From: a virus
Reading direction: 5' to 3' (one strand)
DNA length: 40,663 bases
Virus record (IMG/VR): IMGVR_UViG_3300044844_001104
Span: 1 to 40,663 of that record
A program made the translations under genes and the position numbers. Positions 23,470-31,366 of the stretch are shown in pieces. Below the pieces are notes generated by a model. It was not told the origin of the DNA and did not search any database. It saw only the letters and a program-made list of their open reading frames with translations. The first letter of the stretch is position 1. Every line of letters begins with the position of its first letter.

Positions 23470-24620
23470 TTCTTCAGCGCCTAGCCAACAGGACCAAGAC
23501 CCCCGGGCGAGCCGGAGCTGTAACGATCTCGGCGGTCGTCTACAGCTCGACCATCGACACGGCGATCACCACGTTGCGCGGTCGCATTGCCTGGGCGGAT
23601 GGCTTCCGCAACCGACCGATCCTCGTGATGATGCATTCATACTCGGGCAGCAACGCTGAGATGGGGACGATCGTGGTCGAGCGCTTCGCCAAGCGCGGCT
23701 TCTTCGTGCTCGTGCCCGACCTCCGAGGGTACGGCTCATCGGGCGGCACCGTCGATATGAGCGCCCGCGAGATGCATGACCTCTGGGATATGGTCTTTTG
23801 GGCGCGCACCAACCACGCGGACAAGATCGATATGCGGCTAGGCCGTGGCGCAATGGTCGGATACAGCGATGGCGGCTGTCACACGCTTTGCTCGTTGGTC
23901 AAGTTCCCCGACCTCTTCAGCTTTTACGCGCCGCACTTCCCGATTACCAATTACGCCGAATGGCACGGCGAGACTGGCGCGCTTTTCCAGGCTTACCTGG
24001 AGACGGCCGTTGGTGGCACGCCCGGCGCAGTCCCCAACGCTTACGCGGCTCGCAATCCTCGTGACGCTGTGCCCTACTTGCTTGCGCTAGGTGGCAATCG
24101 CCGACCACACGTTTGGCTTACCCACGACTCTGCGGATACCACGGTACTCCCCCACCATTCGACTGACCTAACAGCACTGGCGCCGTCGATTGAATACTGG
24201 CCGACGACGACCGACAGGCCACTAGACCAAAGGGCGAACCACGGCACGCCAGAGCCTGATAGCGGGTTTCCCTTGCCTGGCCCGCTATGGCTTGAACGCA
24301 AGTGGGTTGGTCGAGCGCTCGACGCTGAGCCGTGGGAGATGCCTCCGACTGGGCGCGTGTTGGTGAAGGGCTTCCTTCGTTCTGTTGGCGGCTGGAGTGT
24401 GTGGCTCGGGCCGACAAGCGCCACGAATCCACGCACGGAGATCGCAAGCGGCAAGGCCGAGGTTGCGCTGCTCGACTACAGCGTGCCCCGCACGGGTACA
24501 GCGCGCTTCGTTCTGCAGCCTCAAACTGGAGCAATGCGCGTGCGAGTAGAGAACCGAGCAGGCGTGAGCACGACAGCAACAATTGGCGCGGGGACACTCG
24601 CAACTCTGGAGGTCGCATGA
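23466..24620 (+). CDS. Tail-module alpha/beta hydrolase with C-terminal beta domain
   Basis: A 384-aa protein starting at GTG 23466 (GTGA overlap with the fibre gene). The fold is an S15/prolyl-oligopeptidase-like alpha/beta hydrolase: LVMMHSYSGSN near 53-63, DLRGYGSSGG at 85-94, nucleophile elbow GYSDGG with Ser134, probable Asp224 (HDSADTTVLP) and His259 (RANHG). Residues about 300-384 form a small beta domain that could bind glycans or the fibre. There is no signal peptide. It may be a virion enzyme that de-esterifies a surface polysaccharide; the substrate is unknown. Confidence 0.75.
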   Translation: MILQRLANRTKTPGRAGAVTISAVVYSSTIDTAITTLRGRIAWADGFRNRPILVMMHSYSGSNAEMGTIVVERFAKRGFFVLVPDLRGYGSSGGTVDMSAREMHDLWDMVFWARTNHADKIDMRLGRGAMVGYSDGGCHTLCSLVKFPDLFSFYAPHFPITNYAEWHGETGALFQAYLETAVGGTPGAVPNAYAARNPRDAVPYLLALGGNRRPHVWLTHDSADTTVLPHHSTDLTALAPSIEYWPTTTDRPLDQRANHGTPEPDSGFPLPGPLWLERKWVGRALDAEPWEMPPTGRVLVKGFLRSVGGWSVWLGPTSATNPRTEIASGKAEVALLDYSVPRTGTARFVLQPQTGAMRVRVENRAGVSTTATIGAGTLATLEVA

Positions 24621-25234
24621 GCACTACCAACGGCAACGGTCAAAGCGACGTTACGCCATCGAGCGGGATCGACCTCGCAGCCCTTCGGGCTCTTAACCCA
24701 AGCGAGGCCGTCGTCTATCTCGCGGAGCAGATCCGCGAGCAACGCGAGGAAGGCCAGCGACATCGCGCGGTATCGGCGAAGGCTGCGGCTTATGCCGAGA
24801 TGGCGATGAAAGGAGCGGACCGAGCGCGCGACTCTGCCGAGTCTGCTGTGGCTGCTGTCTCCTCGCTGCGAGCTGCTACGCACTCCGACCTCGCAGACCT
24901 CGACGGACGAATCATCGTGGCCTTTGGCGCACAGGCGAACGCCTTGGCGGGGATTCGCGACGAGCAGAAGGAGCTTCGCGCCCTCATCGGCGAAGCCCCG
25001 CGGATGATCGACCCGCGGGAGTCTCGCTCGGGCGAACATACCCCCGAAGACTTGGCCAAGATGGAGAGCGGCACGGGCCTCGCGGGCGTCGTCGGTCGCC
25101 TCAGTGCGCAGGTGTCGAGGCTGTCGAGTTTGCGCATGGCTGTCGTCGGTGGTCTGGGCGGAGCGCTAGGCGCCGGGCTGTCGTCCGCAGCGCCGGGAAT
25201 CGTGCGCGCAATCGTTGAGTCTTTGGGAGGTTGA
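24617..25234 (+). CDS. Coiled-coil protein with C-terminal membrane segment (205 aa)
   Basis: ATGA overlap with the hydrolase gene. After a Ser/Thr-rich start, residues about 30-130 are predicted coiled coil (VVYLAEQIREQREEGQRHRA ... GIRDEQKELRALIG). The last 30 residues hold a glycine-rich hydrophobic segment (MAVVGGLGGALGAGLSSAAPGIV). It precedes the holin-like gene, so a lysis role (membrane-anchored spanin-like or holin accessory) is possible. No family recognised. Confidence 0.55.
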   Translation: MSTTNGNGQSDVTPSSGIDLAALRALNPSEAVVYLAEQIREQREEGQRHRAVSAKAAAYAEMAMKGADRARDSAESAVAAVSSLRAATHSDLADLDGRIIVAFGAQANALAGIRDEQKELRALIGEAPRMIDPRESRSGEHTPEDLAKMESGTGLAGVVGRLSAQVSRLSSLRMAVVGGLGGALGAGLSSAAPGIVRAIVESLGG

Positions 25235-25236
25235 AC

Positions 25237-25809
25237 ATGGAAGATCTGGTTGTTCGCGAGGCTGGTACGGGGAGCACGGTGGCACTCGCCGCGCTTGTGA
25301 TCTGGGTTCTGATCTCGGTGCTCAAGTCGAACGCTGTGCCGATCAACATCCCCCCGCGGGTCCGTCCATGGCTCGCGTTGCTGCTAGGCCAGGCCTACGC
25401 GGTGCTCGTGGTCATGCTGCAGGGCACGCCCGCCCGCGAGGCCATCGTGCAAGGCGCTGTGGCCACGGTGCTAGCGATTGGCGGGCAAGAGCTTGGCGGA
25501 AGCGCTGGGCCTGCCATCCTGGGCGCACTGAGGAAGGGGGCTCCTCCCGCCCTGCTTCTGTTCCTGGCTGTCAGCGTAGGATGCAGCGGAGCAACGGCTG
25601 AGGTCGCACGCTACGCGGAGGCCTCGCGCGACATCCTCGCAGCCGCTGAACCCTGTCTTGTGGCACAGCAACAGCAGCAGCTGGAAGCGTGCAAGGCGGA
25701 CGAGGCGTGCCTTGCGCGTGTGTCGGAGGTGTGGGGTCCAATCAAGCGGTCGCTCAGCGTCGCGCATGACGTTTGGTGCTCCCTCGCCCCCGAGTCGGAG
25801 GGGTGCTGA
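25237..25809 (+). CDS. Holin-like protein fused to a lipoprotein-like domain (190 aa)
   Basis: ATG 25237 follows GGGAGG (25225-25230) at 6 nt. The N-terminal 98 residues have three hydrophobic stretches (about 14-30, 45-61, 69-83), as in small holins. A fourth hydrophobic run ends in a lipobox-like AVSVGC with Cys116, followed by a Cys-containing helical region with QQQQQ. The second half thus looks like a periplasmic lipoprotein (o-spanin-like) joined in frame to a holin. A separate internal start cannot be excluded: AGGAAGGGGG (25531-25540) precedes a CTG codon at 25552. Confidence 0.55.
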   Translation: MEDLVVREAGTGSTVALAALVIWVLISVLKSNAVPINIPPRVRPWLALLLGQAYAVLVVMLQGTPAREAIVQGAVATVLAIGGQELGGSAGPAILGALRKGAPPALLLFLAVSVGCSGATAEVARYAEASRDILAAAEPCLVAQQQQQLEACKADEACLARVSEVWGPIKRSLSVAHDVWCSLAPESEGC

Positions 25810-25913
25810 TGGACTGGGCAAGCCTGCTCGGGTCCCTCGCCGTGATCGTCATTGGAGCGGCGGGGCTGAAGCTGCGCGGCAAAGCTCCGCCCGATGGGTC
25901 GAGGCTCAAATGA
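25809..25913 (+). CDS. Small single-span membrane protein (34 aa)
   Basis: A 34-residue gene starting by TGATG overlap (25807-25811) and ending at 25913, where the next ATG (25910) overlaps. It has one hydrophobic helix (LLGSLAVIVIGAAGL) and a short basic tail. It is sandwiched between the holin-like and endolysin genes, so it is probably part of the lysis module, for example a pinholin or antiholin-like peptide. Confidence 0.5.
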   Translation: MDWASLLGSLAVIVIGAAGLKLRGKAPPDGSRLK

Positions 25914-26098
25914 CGCCGTCGCTTCAGCGCGCCAGGTGGGCAATCGAAGGCCTTCCTACGGTCGACGAGGTCGAGAAGATCTACGAGTTCGCCGCGGAGC
26001 ATCTGCGGTCGCGCAAGGCGCTCGCTGGTCGGTCGGATGCCGACGAGCTCGAGACGCGCCGAACCTTCCCAGCACCCCCACCGGAGAGCCACCGATGA
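25910..26098 (+). CDS. Small protein of the lysis region, unknown (62 aa)
   Basis: Starts with ATGA overlap at 25910 and ends in ATGA overlap with the lysin gene at 26095. It is helical and acidic in the middle (VDEVEKIYEFAAEHLRSR) with a proline-rich end. No signal peptide or membrane segment. Function unknown. Confidence 0.5.
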   Translation: MTPSLQRARWAIEGLPTVDEVEKIYEFAAEHLRSRKALAGRSDADELETRRTFPAPPPESHR

Positions 26099-27447
26099 TC
26101 CTGATCCAACGTGGCACCGGGCCTCACGTCCTGGTGATGGTTTTCACCGGCACGGCAGCCAGCAAGGCCCCCAAGATCCTAGGCCCCACCGTTACGGTCT
26201 ACGCGGTCGCAGGGTCGCGCCTTTCCGACGCAGAGATCCGCGAGGTCCGGCGCTTGCGCGATGCTGCCGCGGCTGCGGGCGGACAGCTTTGGACGTGCGG
26301 TTACTCCGCCGGCGGCGGGGCTGTTCGCGCTTCGCTCGATTCGATTGACCCTGATGGATGCATCATCGCAGACGGCGGCCCTATCTCGCTCCCAGGCCAA
26401 CCGCAGACAATGCCGCGAAGGCAATACGAGCGGTTCGTTGAACTAGCCAAGAAGGGCGAGCGGCAGTTCATCGCGAGCCATACCTACCTCACCTACACCG
26501 AGCAGATCGTCGACGACCCGCGCACGCCGCAGGTCGAGAACCCCTGGGCGTCGACGGTCAACACGCTACGGCAGATCACCGGCTTGGCGCTCCCCGAGCC
26601 TGCTGTCGGGCAGCACACGGTCACCACTTTGGGCGGGATTACGATCCTGAGCTACGAGAGCGGGCCCGCTGACCGCCCGGCGCACGCACGCCAGGTCCAA
26701 GAGGTGCTGCCGATGATGCTCGAGACCTACCTGCGGCCTCGGCTCGCACCACGAGGGGCGCTCGCTGCAGTCGTGGCGGTCGCAGGCTCGATCAAAGCCG
26801 CAGTCATCAGTGCGGCCGAGCAAGCTGTTCAAGCTGTCGACAACATGGGCCAGACCCCAGCTCCCGACGGCTACCTCTCGCACGGCTGGCGCTGTGCGGT
26901 GGCAGAGCTCGTGGCGGACGCGAAGAAGACGGGCCGCTGGCACGAACAGTTCCAGACGAATCAGCCGGGCCAGTATCAGGTCAAAGTCGGCGACCTCGTG
27001 ATCTCGAAGCGCTCGGGGCAAGACCCACGCACGGGCGGAAGCGGACACGTCGAGCGATTGACGCACGTTTGCGAGGGCACCCCAGAAGACGCAAGCGACG
27101 TAACGATCGGGGGCAACGAGTCCAACACGTGGATCGAGGCCAATCTCAACTGGCGCGAAGTCGTTGGAATCATCGACGTCGATTCAGCCATCGGACGGCG
27201 AGCGATTGATCTGTCCCGTGCCGAGCTTCAAGCCCGCGTTGCAGAGCGACCGGGAACGGCAGCCCACCCGCGAATCCAGGCCTACCACGCAGGGGCACGT
27301 CGAGGCGGCAGCGAACTCGCAGGCATGCCTGGGCGTGAGTCCGAAGCGGAGAGCACGCTGGGCCAAAGCGCCTCGGATGAGATTCCGTGGTGCGCCTCGG
27401 CTGCTAGCTGGGCGGCCTATCACGCAGCGCTCGAGGTGATGCCGTGA
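26095..27447 (+). CDS. Candidate endolysin: alpha/beta-hydrolase-like plus NlpC/P60-like domain
   Basis: A 450-aa protein (ATGA start at 26095). Residues 1-210 look like an alpha/beta hydrolase with elbow GYSAGGG (Ser71) and a late His197 (PAHARQVQEVLP). Residues 260-360 contain the second half of an NlpC/CHAP-type peptidase (VKVGDLVISKR, GHVERL with His318, GGNESNTW with Asn341). Residues 390-450 resemble the first half (PRIQAYHAG, then SDEIPWCASAASW with Cys433). His before Cys suggests a permuted domain; Cys267 (GWRCAVAEL) is an alternative nucleophile. Its place after holin-like genes fits cell-wall lysis. Confidence 0.6.
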   Translation: MILIQRGTGPHVLVMVFTGTAASKAPKILGPTVTVYAVAGSRLSDAEIREVRRLRDAAAAAGGQLWTCGYSAGGGAVRASLDSIDPDGCIIADGGPISLPGQPQTMPRRQYERFVELAKKGERQFIASHTYLTYTEQIVDDPRTPQVENPWASTVNTLRQITGLALPEPAVGQHTVTTLGGITILSYESGPADRPAHARQVQEVLPMMLETYLRPRLAPRGALAAVVAVAGSIKAAVISAAEQAVQAVDNMGQTPAPDGYLSHGWRCAVAELVADAKKTGRWHEQFQTNQPGQYQVKVGDLVISKRSGQDPRTGGSGHVERLTHVCEGTPEDASDVTIGGNESNTWIEANLNWREVVGIIDVDSAIGRRAIDLSRAELQARVAERPGTAAHPRIQAYHAGARRGGSELAGMPGRESEAESTLGQSASDEIPWCASAASWAAYHAALEVMP

Positions 27448-27782
27448 GCAATCTTCACGTAGGAGCAAGGGCGCCCTGGGCCGTGCCGTTCGTCCTCGCT
27501 ACCGGTGCGATCGACGGCACCGGCGTGCTGCGCGTGATCGTGCGGATCGTGCTGCCAGACGGAGCGGGGACCGTAGACGTCGACGTCGCGCCCTCCGTCT
27601 CCTCCGTGTCGAGCGTGACCGCGCTGTGGGCCCTGGCCGCTGACGGGTCGAGCGTGACAACCGAGGGGATCGCAACCTGCCGCGCTTTCTTCTACGGGGC
27701 GGCCAATGCCCTCCTCGGCTGGACGACTACTTTCCAACTGCCCATCGACAAGAATCCAGTTCCATTCCCCGTGATCCCCTGA
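27444..27782 (+). CDS. Small beta-rich virion accessory protein, unknown (112 aa)
   Basis: Starts at GTG 27444, GTGA overlap with the lysin gene. The sequence is mostly beta (GVLRVIVRIVLPDGAGTVDVDVAPS) and ends in a strand region ATCRAFFYGAANALLGWTTTFQLPID, like an Ig-type domain. It starts a run of late accessory genes that extends to 31098. No family recognised. Confidence 0.55.
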   Translation: MSNLHVGARAPWAVPFVLATGAIDGTGVLRVIVRIVLPDGAGTVDVDVAPSVSSVSSVTALWALAADGSSVTTEGIATCRAFFYGAANALLGWTTTFQLPIDKNPVPFPVIP

Positions 27783-27791
27783 GGCCCCACC

Positions 27792-28235
27792 ATGGCAAAC
27801 AAAACTTACCCGGCTTTTATCCGCGCTCGCATGGTCGGCTCTTCGACCGAGGATCTCTCTAGCGCTGGCGTCAACGTGAAGGCCGTCTTGATCGACACCG
27901 CCGCCTACACCTACAGCGACGCGCACGACTTCCTCGACGACATCCCTGGCGGCGCTCGCATCGCTACGAGCGCGAACCTGGCGAACAAGGCGGTCACTAT
28001 CGTGGGCGACGACGTCAACCTCACCACCGACAACTTCGACATGGTGATCCCAGCCTTGCAGCCGACCATCGAGGCGATTGCGTTTTACATCGACACGGGG
28101 GTGGCCTCCACGTCGCGCCTACTGCGCTATCACGACACCGGGGCGGGCTTCCCCTTCACTCCAAACGCTGCGGGCGAAACGCGGCAGATCCGGCCTGATG
28201 CAACGGGCTTTATGCGGTTTGTTAACCCTCCCTGA
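27792..28235 (+). CDS. Conserved phage virion accessory protein (147 aa)
   Basis: The motif KAVLIDTAAYTYSDAHDFL followed by DIPGGARIATSANL, then IEAIAFYIDTGVASTSRLL, is a pattern I know from many phage genomes. Proteins of this type lie near tail fibre genes and are beta-sandwich structural proteins of unknown exact role. It has its own weak ribosome site (GAGGCCCC). Confidence 0.65.
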   Translation: MANKTYPAFIRARMVGSSTEDLSSAGVNVKAVLIDTAAYTYSDAHDFLDDIPGGARIATSANLANKAVTIVGDDVNLTTDNFDMVIPALQPTIEAIAFYIDTGVASTSRLLRYHDTGAGFPFTPNAAGETRQIRPDATGFMRFVNPP

Positions 28236-28243
28236 GGTGAGCC

Positions 28244-28672
28244 ATGTCACTCGATAGCCTTCCGTTCACGCCAGACCCGCTTAAGGACATCGCGGTCGAC
28301 ATCGTCGACGGCAAGCAAGTCCAGGTGATGAAGCCGGCCCATGGGGACAACGGCGAGGCGACTATGGTCAGCCGCGCCAACCCAATGCCGATGCAGGAGC
28401 AGGGCGGGGCCAACTCTCTCCTGACCCGACTGTTCAACCTCTTGTCGAGCCCCATCGGCTTCGACAAGGCGCTCGGACGACAGCGCGTCACTGCCGCGGT
28501 GGAAACCCTCCCCACGTTGGCCAACGTGACCACCGTTGCCACCGTCACCACCGTCGCAACAGTCACCAACGCGGCGAACGTCACCAACATCGACGGCCGA
28601 CCCGGCTCGATGATGATCAACCACAACAATCTTCAGGCGTGGGACCACTGCGTTCGCGCGCGGATCACCTGA
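28244..28672 (+). CDS. Virion accessory protein with V-x-T triplet repeats (142 aa)
   Basis: A strong ribosome site (GAGGTGA) precedes ATG 28244. Residues about 88-118 repeat a three-residue unit (VTT VAT VTT VAT VTN), which would make a narrow beta-helix or needle. The C-terminus (DGRPGSMMINHNNLQAWDHC) looks like a small cap domain. Similar triplet-repeat stretches occur in phage tail accessory proteins. Function unknown. Confidence 0.55.
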   Translation: MSLDSLPFTPDPLKDIAVDIVDGKQVQVMKPAHGDNGEATMVSRANPMPMQEQGGANSLLTRLFNLLSSPIGFDKALGRQRVTAAVETLPTLANVTTVATVTTVATVTNAANVTNIDGRPGSMMINHNNLQAWDHCVRARIT

Positions 28673-28673
28673 C

Positions 28674-30293
28674 ATGGCAAACACGTTCAAAAAAATCATC
28701 GACCGGCTCGTTTGGTGCCAGGTCTCGCCGTCTCCGACTGCGCACGCTGCTGCTATGTCGATGTGCAGCGACCTGCGAAACGACTCCACCCGAAACCCTT
28801 TCCTCTACACACTGCACAGCAATGCCCTGCTGAATCGATTCAACGCGGTCACCAAATCCTGGCAAACGGCCGTCGCCAACCCGCTGACAGCCGGAACCTT
28901 CGGGGCTGGCTCGACGTGCGCCTACGCCCCTAGTTTTGCGGCCGTCGGCACAATCGCTGCGGGCGCTACCACGACGAGCGTGGTGCTGAGCACGGCACTT
29001 CCAACGGCCCCTGGGCTCAACATGCTGGCCAACCGCGGCGGGTCGGGTGAGCTTGGATTCAGGCTGCGCATCATCGACGCGACGGCAGGCAAGACCGAAG
29101 AGCGTTGGATCGTGGGCAACACCGCGACAACGACGCCGACGATTCACGTCGATGTGGCCTTCTCCTTCGTCCCTGCAACAGGCGCGCGATACGAGATCCT
29201 GTCCGGTCGAGTGATGATGTTGGGCGCGGGCACTCTCGCCGCGGGTGTCTTCCGTTCGCTTGAGGTCGCGACCAACACGCTCGCAAACCGAGGGACCACG
29301 AACCTCCCTGCAACCATCGGCACCGACAGCGCGATGTGCGTGCTCGACGAGCAGTACGTCCCCTACGACAACAAGCCCGGCGAGGGCATGATCAAGGGCA
29401 CGCACGAGACCGACCTCGCAGGAGGTGGACGGCTCGCAATCATCGCTACCGCGAGCGGAGCCTCATCGCTGACGGGTCGAGCAAGCGGTGGGGATGCGAC
29501 GGTCTTGGCCAACGAGTACCGGAACTTTCAGATCCGAATCGTCGAGGACACGGTCGCCCCTACTGCAGTCGGGCAGCGCCGCATCATCGCCTCGCACACC
29601 TCAGGTCCCTCGCCGGTCTACACGCTTGGAACCGCGTGGGCCGTCACTCCCTCGACCTCGGCCAAGTTCGTCATCGAGTTGCCCAACCTGCTGCTTCTGA
29701 GGTCAACGGCGACGACGACCGTCTACACCTACAATTACAGCGATGCGACCGTGAACAACGGCACCGCTTCAATCGCCGCCGATGCCTGGTCAACAACCTA
29801 TTTCGGGGTGGCTCCTGCAGCGAACGGCGCGGGCTGTCTCTGGGCTCCAGGCTGGGCGATCCAGCCAGATCCAGGCCGCAACGCGCGCCACTCGATGCAG
29901 CACTTTTTCCGAGGTGGCAACGCTGTCACGCTCGACGTGCTCGACATTGCCGGAGCGATCGCTGGGACCTGGGCCGGCGCGGTCACCTATGACGGCAACG
30001 TAAACGCGCTCAATACCGGCACATGCGGTGCCTACGTGCCATTCGCCGACGAGGGCCGCTTCAGCTACTTAAATATCTATGTAGCGAGCGCGGTGAACCA
30101 GGTCTTCCGCTACGACGTCAAGCACCGCGTCTTGTCGCCGTACTTTGCGACCGACTTCATTCAGGCCGGCACAGCGGCTCTAGGCGGTCGCATCGGCGCC
30201 TATGTGGCTGTCGACGGGACGGACAAATACGCTTGCGTGCTGCTCCAGTCCCACCTGTCGACGATCGCACAAGAGCTGATTCCGCTGGTCTAA
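28674..30293 (+). CDS. Large virion accessory protein, unknown (539 aa)
   Basis: The N-terminus NTFKKIIDRLVWCQVSPSP and the following DLRNDSTRNPFLY / LNRFNAVTKSWQ are a pattern I recognise from other phages' late accessory genes. The rest is Thr/Ala/Gly-rich beta structure with repeated short motifs, consistent with a beta-propeller or fibre head. It sits two bases after the upstream stop. Probably part of a tail appendage; exact role unknown. Confidence 0.6.
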   Translation: MANTFKKIIDRLVWCQVSPSPTAHAAAMSMCSDLRNDSTRNPFLYTLHSNALLNRFNAVTKSWQTAVANPLTAGTFGAGSTCAYAPSFAAVGTIAAGATTTSVVLSTALPTAPGLNMLANRGGSGELGFRLRIIDATAGKTEERWIVGNTATTTPTIHVDVAFSFVPATGARYEILSGRVMMLGAGTLAAGVFRSLEVATNTLANRGTTNLPATIGTDSAMCVLDEQYVPYDNKPGEGMIKGTHETDLAGGGRLAIIATASGASSLTGRASGGDATVLANEYRNFQIRIVEDTVAPTAVGQRRIIASHTSGPSPVYTLGTAWAVTPSTSAKFVIELPNLLLLRSTATTTVYTYNYSDATVNNGTASIAADAWSTTYFGVAPAANGAGCLWAPGWAIQPDPGRNARHSMQHFFRGGNAVTLDVLDIAGAIAGTWAGAVTYDGNVNALNTGTCGAYVPFADEGRFSYLNIYVASAVNQVFRYDVKHRVLSPYFATDFIQAGTAALGGRIGAYVAVDGTDKYACVLLQSHLSTIAQELIPLV

Positions 30294-30310
30294 CGCACAA
30301 GGGGGGAACC

Positions 30311-30466
30311 ATGGAAAAACTGATCGAGCTACAAGAGGCAAGGTTGGCCGCGCTCAACCAAGCGGTTGCAACAGCCGAGAGAATTGGAGACCTCGAACGG
30401 CTTGCCGAACTGGCAACCGAAGTGGCCGAGGCTGAAGACATCCTTGCGAGGCTGCGTAACGCGTGA
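30311..30466 (+). CDS. Small coiled-coil protein (51 aa)
   Basis: ATG 30311 follows a GGGGGG run serving as ribosome site. All 51 residues form one helix with heptad spacing (LIELQEARLAALNQAVATA ... LERLAELATEVAEAEDILA). It overlaps the repeat-protein gene by four bases. It may oligomerise with, or act as a chaperone for, its neighbour. Confidence 0.6.
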   Translation: MEKLIELQEARLAALNQAVATAERIGDLERLAELATEVAEAEDILARLRNA

Positions 30467-31098
30467 GCTTGCTGACGCTCCTCGGCCCGTTCAGCTCTAG
30501 CCCAGCGCTGACGCTCGATCTCGGACCTGCCACGGTGGAAACCGGCGGCGGGCTCGAGGTCGTTGCCGTTCTCACGCTCGGCGAGGCTGACGTCGAGACC
30601 GGGGGAGCCGTTCAGCTCGTGGGCGTCGTTCAGCTTGCCGCTGGCGATATCCAGGCCGCGGGAGTCGCCCCTGGCGTCGTGGGCGTGCTGTCGCTCGCCG
30701 CGGGGACCGTTGAGGCTGACGCGGGCGCTGTCACCCACGTCGGCGTTCTTGGCCTAGGGGCTTCCAGCGTCGAGACCGAGGGCGGGCTGTCCCTGGTCCA
30801 ATCGCTGCAGCTGGCGGCCGCTTCGCTGGAGTCTGGTGGCGGGCTCGAGGCCGTTGGAGTGCTGCAGCTCGAGCCGGGCACGGTTGAAGCCGTCGCTGGG
30901 CCGATCACGGTCTACGTGCAGCGCCTGTTCGCGCCCTGCCGCAGCTCTTTGGCGGTCGTTCCCTCGCTGGCGGGCTCTGTTGCTGCTGTGCCCTCGCTGG
31001 CGGCCGTTGTGGCGGTGCCGGCCTCGCACGCTGGGACGGTAGCGGAGGTGCCGGAGGTGATGGCGGTGCTGGCTACTCCGCCGGCGGTGGCGGCTTAG
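30463..31098 (+). CDS. Repeat protein, seven 19-20-residue units (211 aa)
   Basis: Starts at GTG 30463 (GTGA overlap). Residues 18-152 are seven tandem units of 19-20 residues, consensus roughly L-x-L-x-x-x-x-V-E-x-x-G-G-L-x-x-V-G-V. The alternating strand and turn pattern suggests a beta-solenoid. Residues about 160-211 are a second, hydrophobic V/A/P repeat (VPSLAGSVAAVPSLAAVVAV). It is the last late gene before the hairpin at 31100-31155. Probably a virion surface or fibre component; no family recognised. Confidence 0.6.
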   Translation: MSLLTLLGPFSSSPALTLDLGPATVETGGGLEVVAVLTLGEADVETGGAVQLVGVVQLAAGDIQAAGVAPGVVGVLSLAAGTVEADAGAVTHVGVLGLGASSVETEGGLSLVQSLQLAAASLESGGGLEAVGVLQLEPGTVEAVAGPITVYVQRLFAPCRSSLAVVPSLAGSVAAVPSLAAVVAVPASHAGTVAEVPEVMAVLATPPAVAA

Positions 31099-31099
31099 C

Positions 31100-31155
31100 G
31101 TTGCAGCGAGGGAGGATTCTACGACTGCGTAGAATTTCTCGCGAGGTCACGCAAC
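31100..31155. terminator. Nested long hairpin between late operon and attP (candidate bidirectional terminator)
   Basis: Three inverted-repeat layers are stacked: GTTGC (31100-31104)/GCAAC (31151-31155), GCGAG (31106-31110)/CTCGC (31138-31142), and a perfect ATTCTACG (31116-31123)/CGTAGAAT (31128-31135) around ACTG. It starts two bases after the last late stop codon and lies between converging late and integrase transcription. There is no long U-tract, so it may instead be a protein-binding site near attP. Confidence 0.5.
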
Positions 31156-31183
31156 TGGGCCGGCCGGTGGGTGAAGGAACAGC

Positions 31184-31366
31184 ATGGATATCGAAGACGC
31201 CCCCACCGAGCTCGACCTTCACCCGTGGCACCTGACGTCACCCAGCCGTGCGGACCTTGCGCCGACCACTCAGGACGACCTCAGCGAGCTCCACCGCTCG
31301 CGAACTAGCCCGAGGGTCCCCCGCTGCAACAAGTCGAAGGACCTCTTCGGCAAGCTCAACAGCTGA
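31184..31366 (+). CDS. Doubtful small ORF opposite the integrase 3' end (60 aa)
   Basis: ATG 31184 is preceded by AAGGAA at 6-nt spacing and codes for an acidic start (DIEDAPTELDLHPWHL). Its last 129 nt lie antisense to the integrase tail, where composition becomes Arg/Ser-rich. It could be a real gene read from the late direction, or chance. Low confidence. Confidence 0.25.
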   Translation: MDIEDAPTELDLHPWHLTSPSRADLAPTTQDDLSELHRSRTSPRVPRCNKSKDLFGKLNS

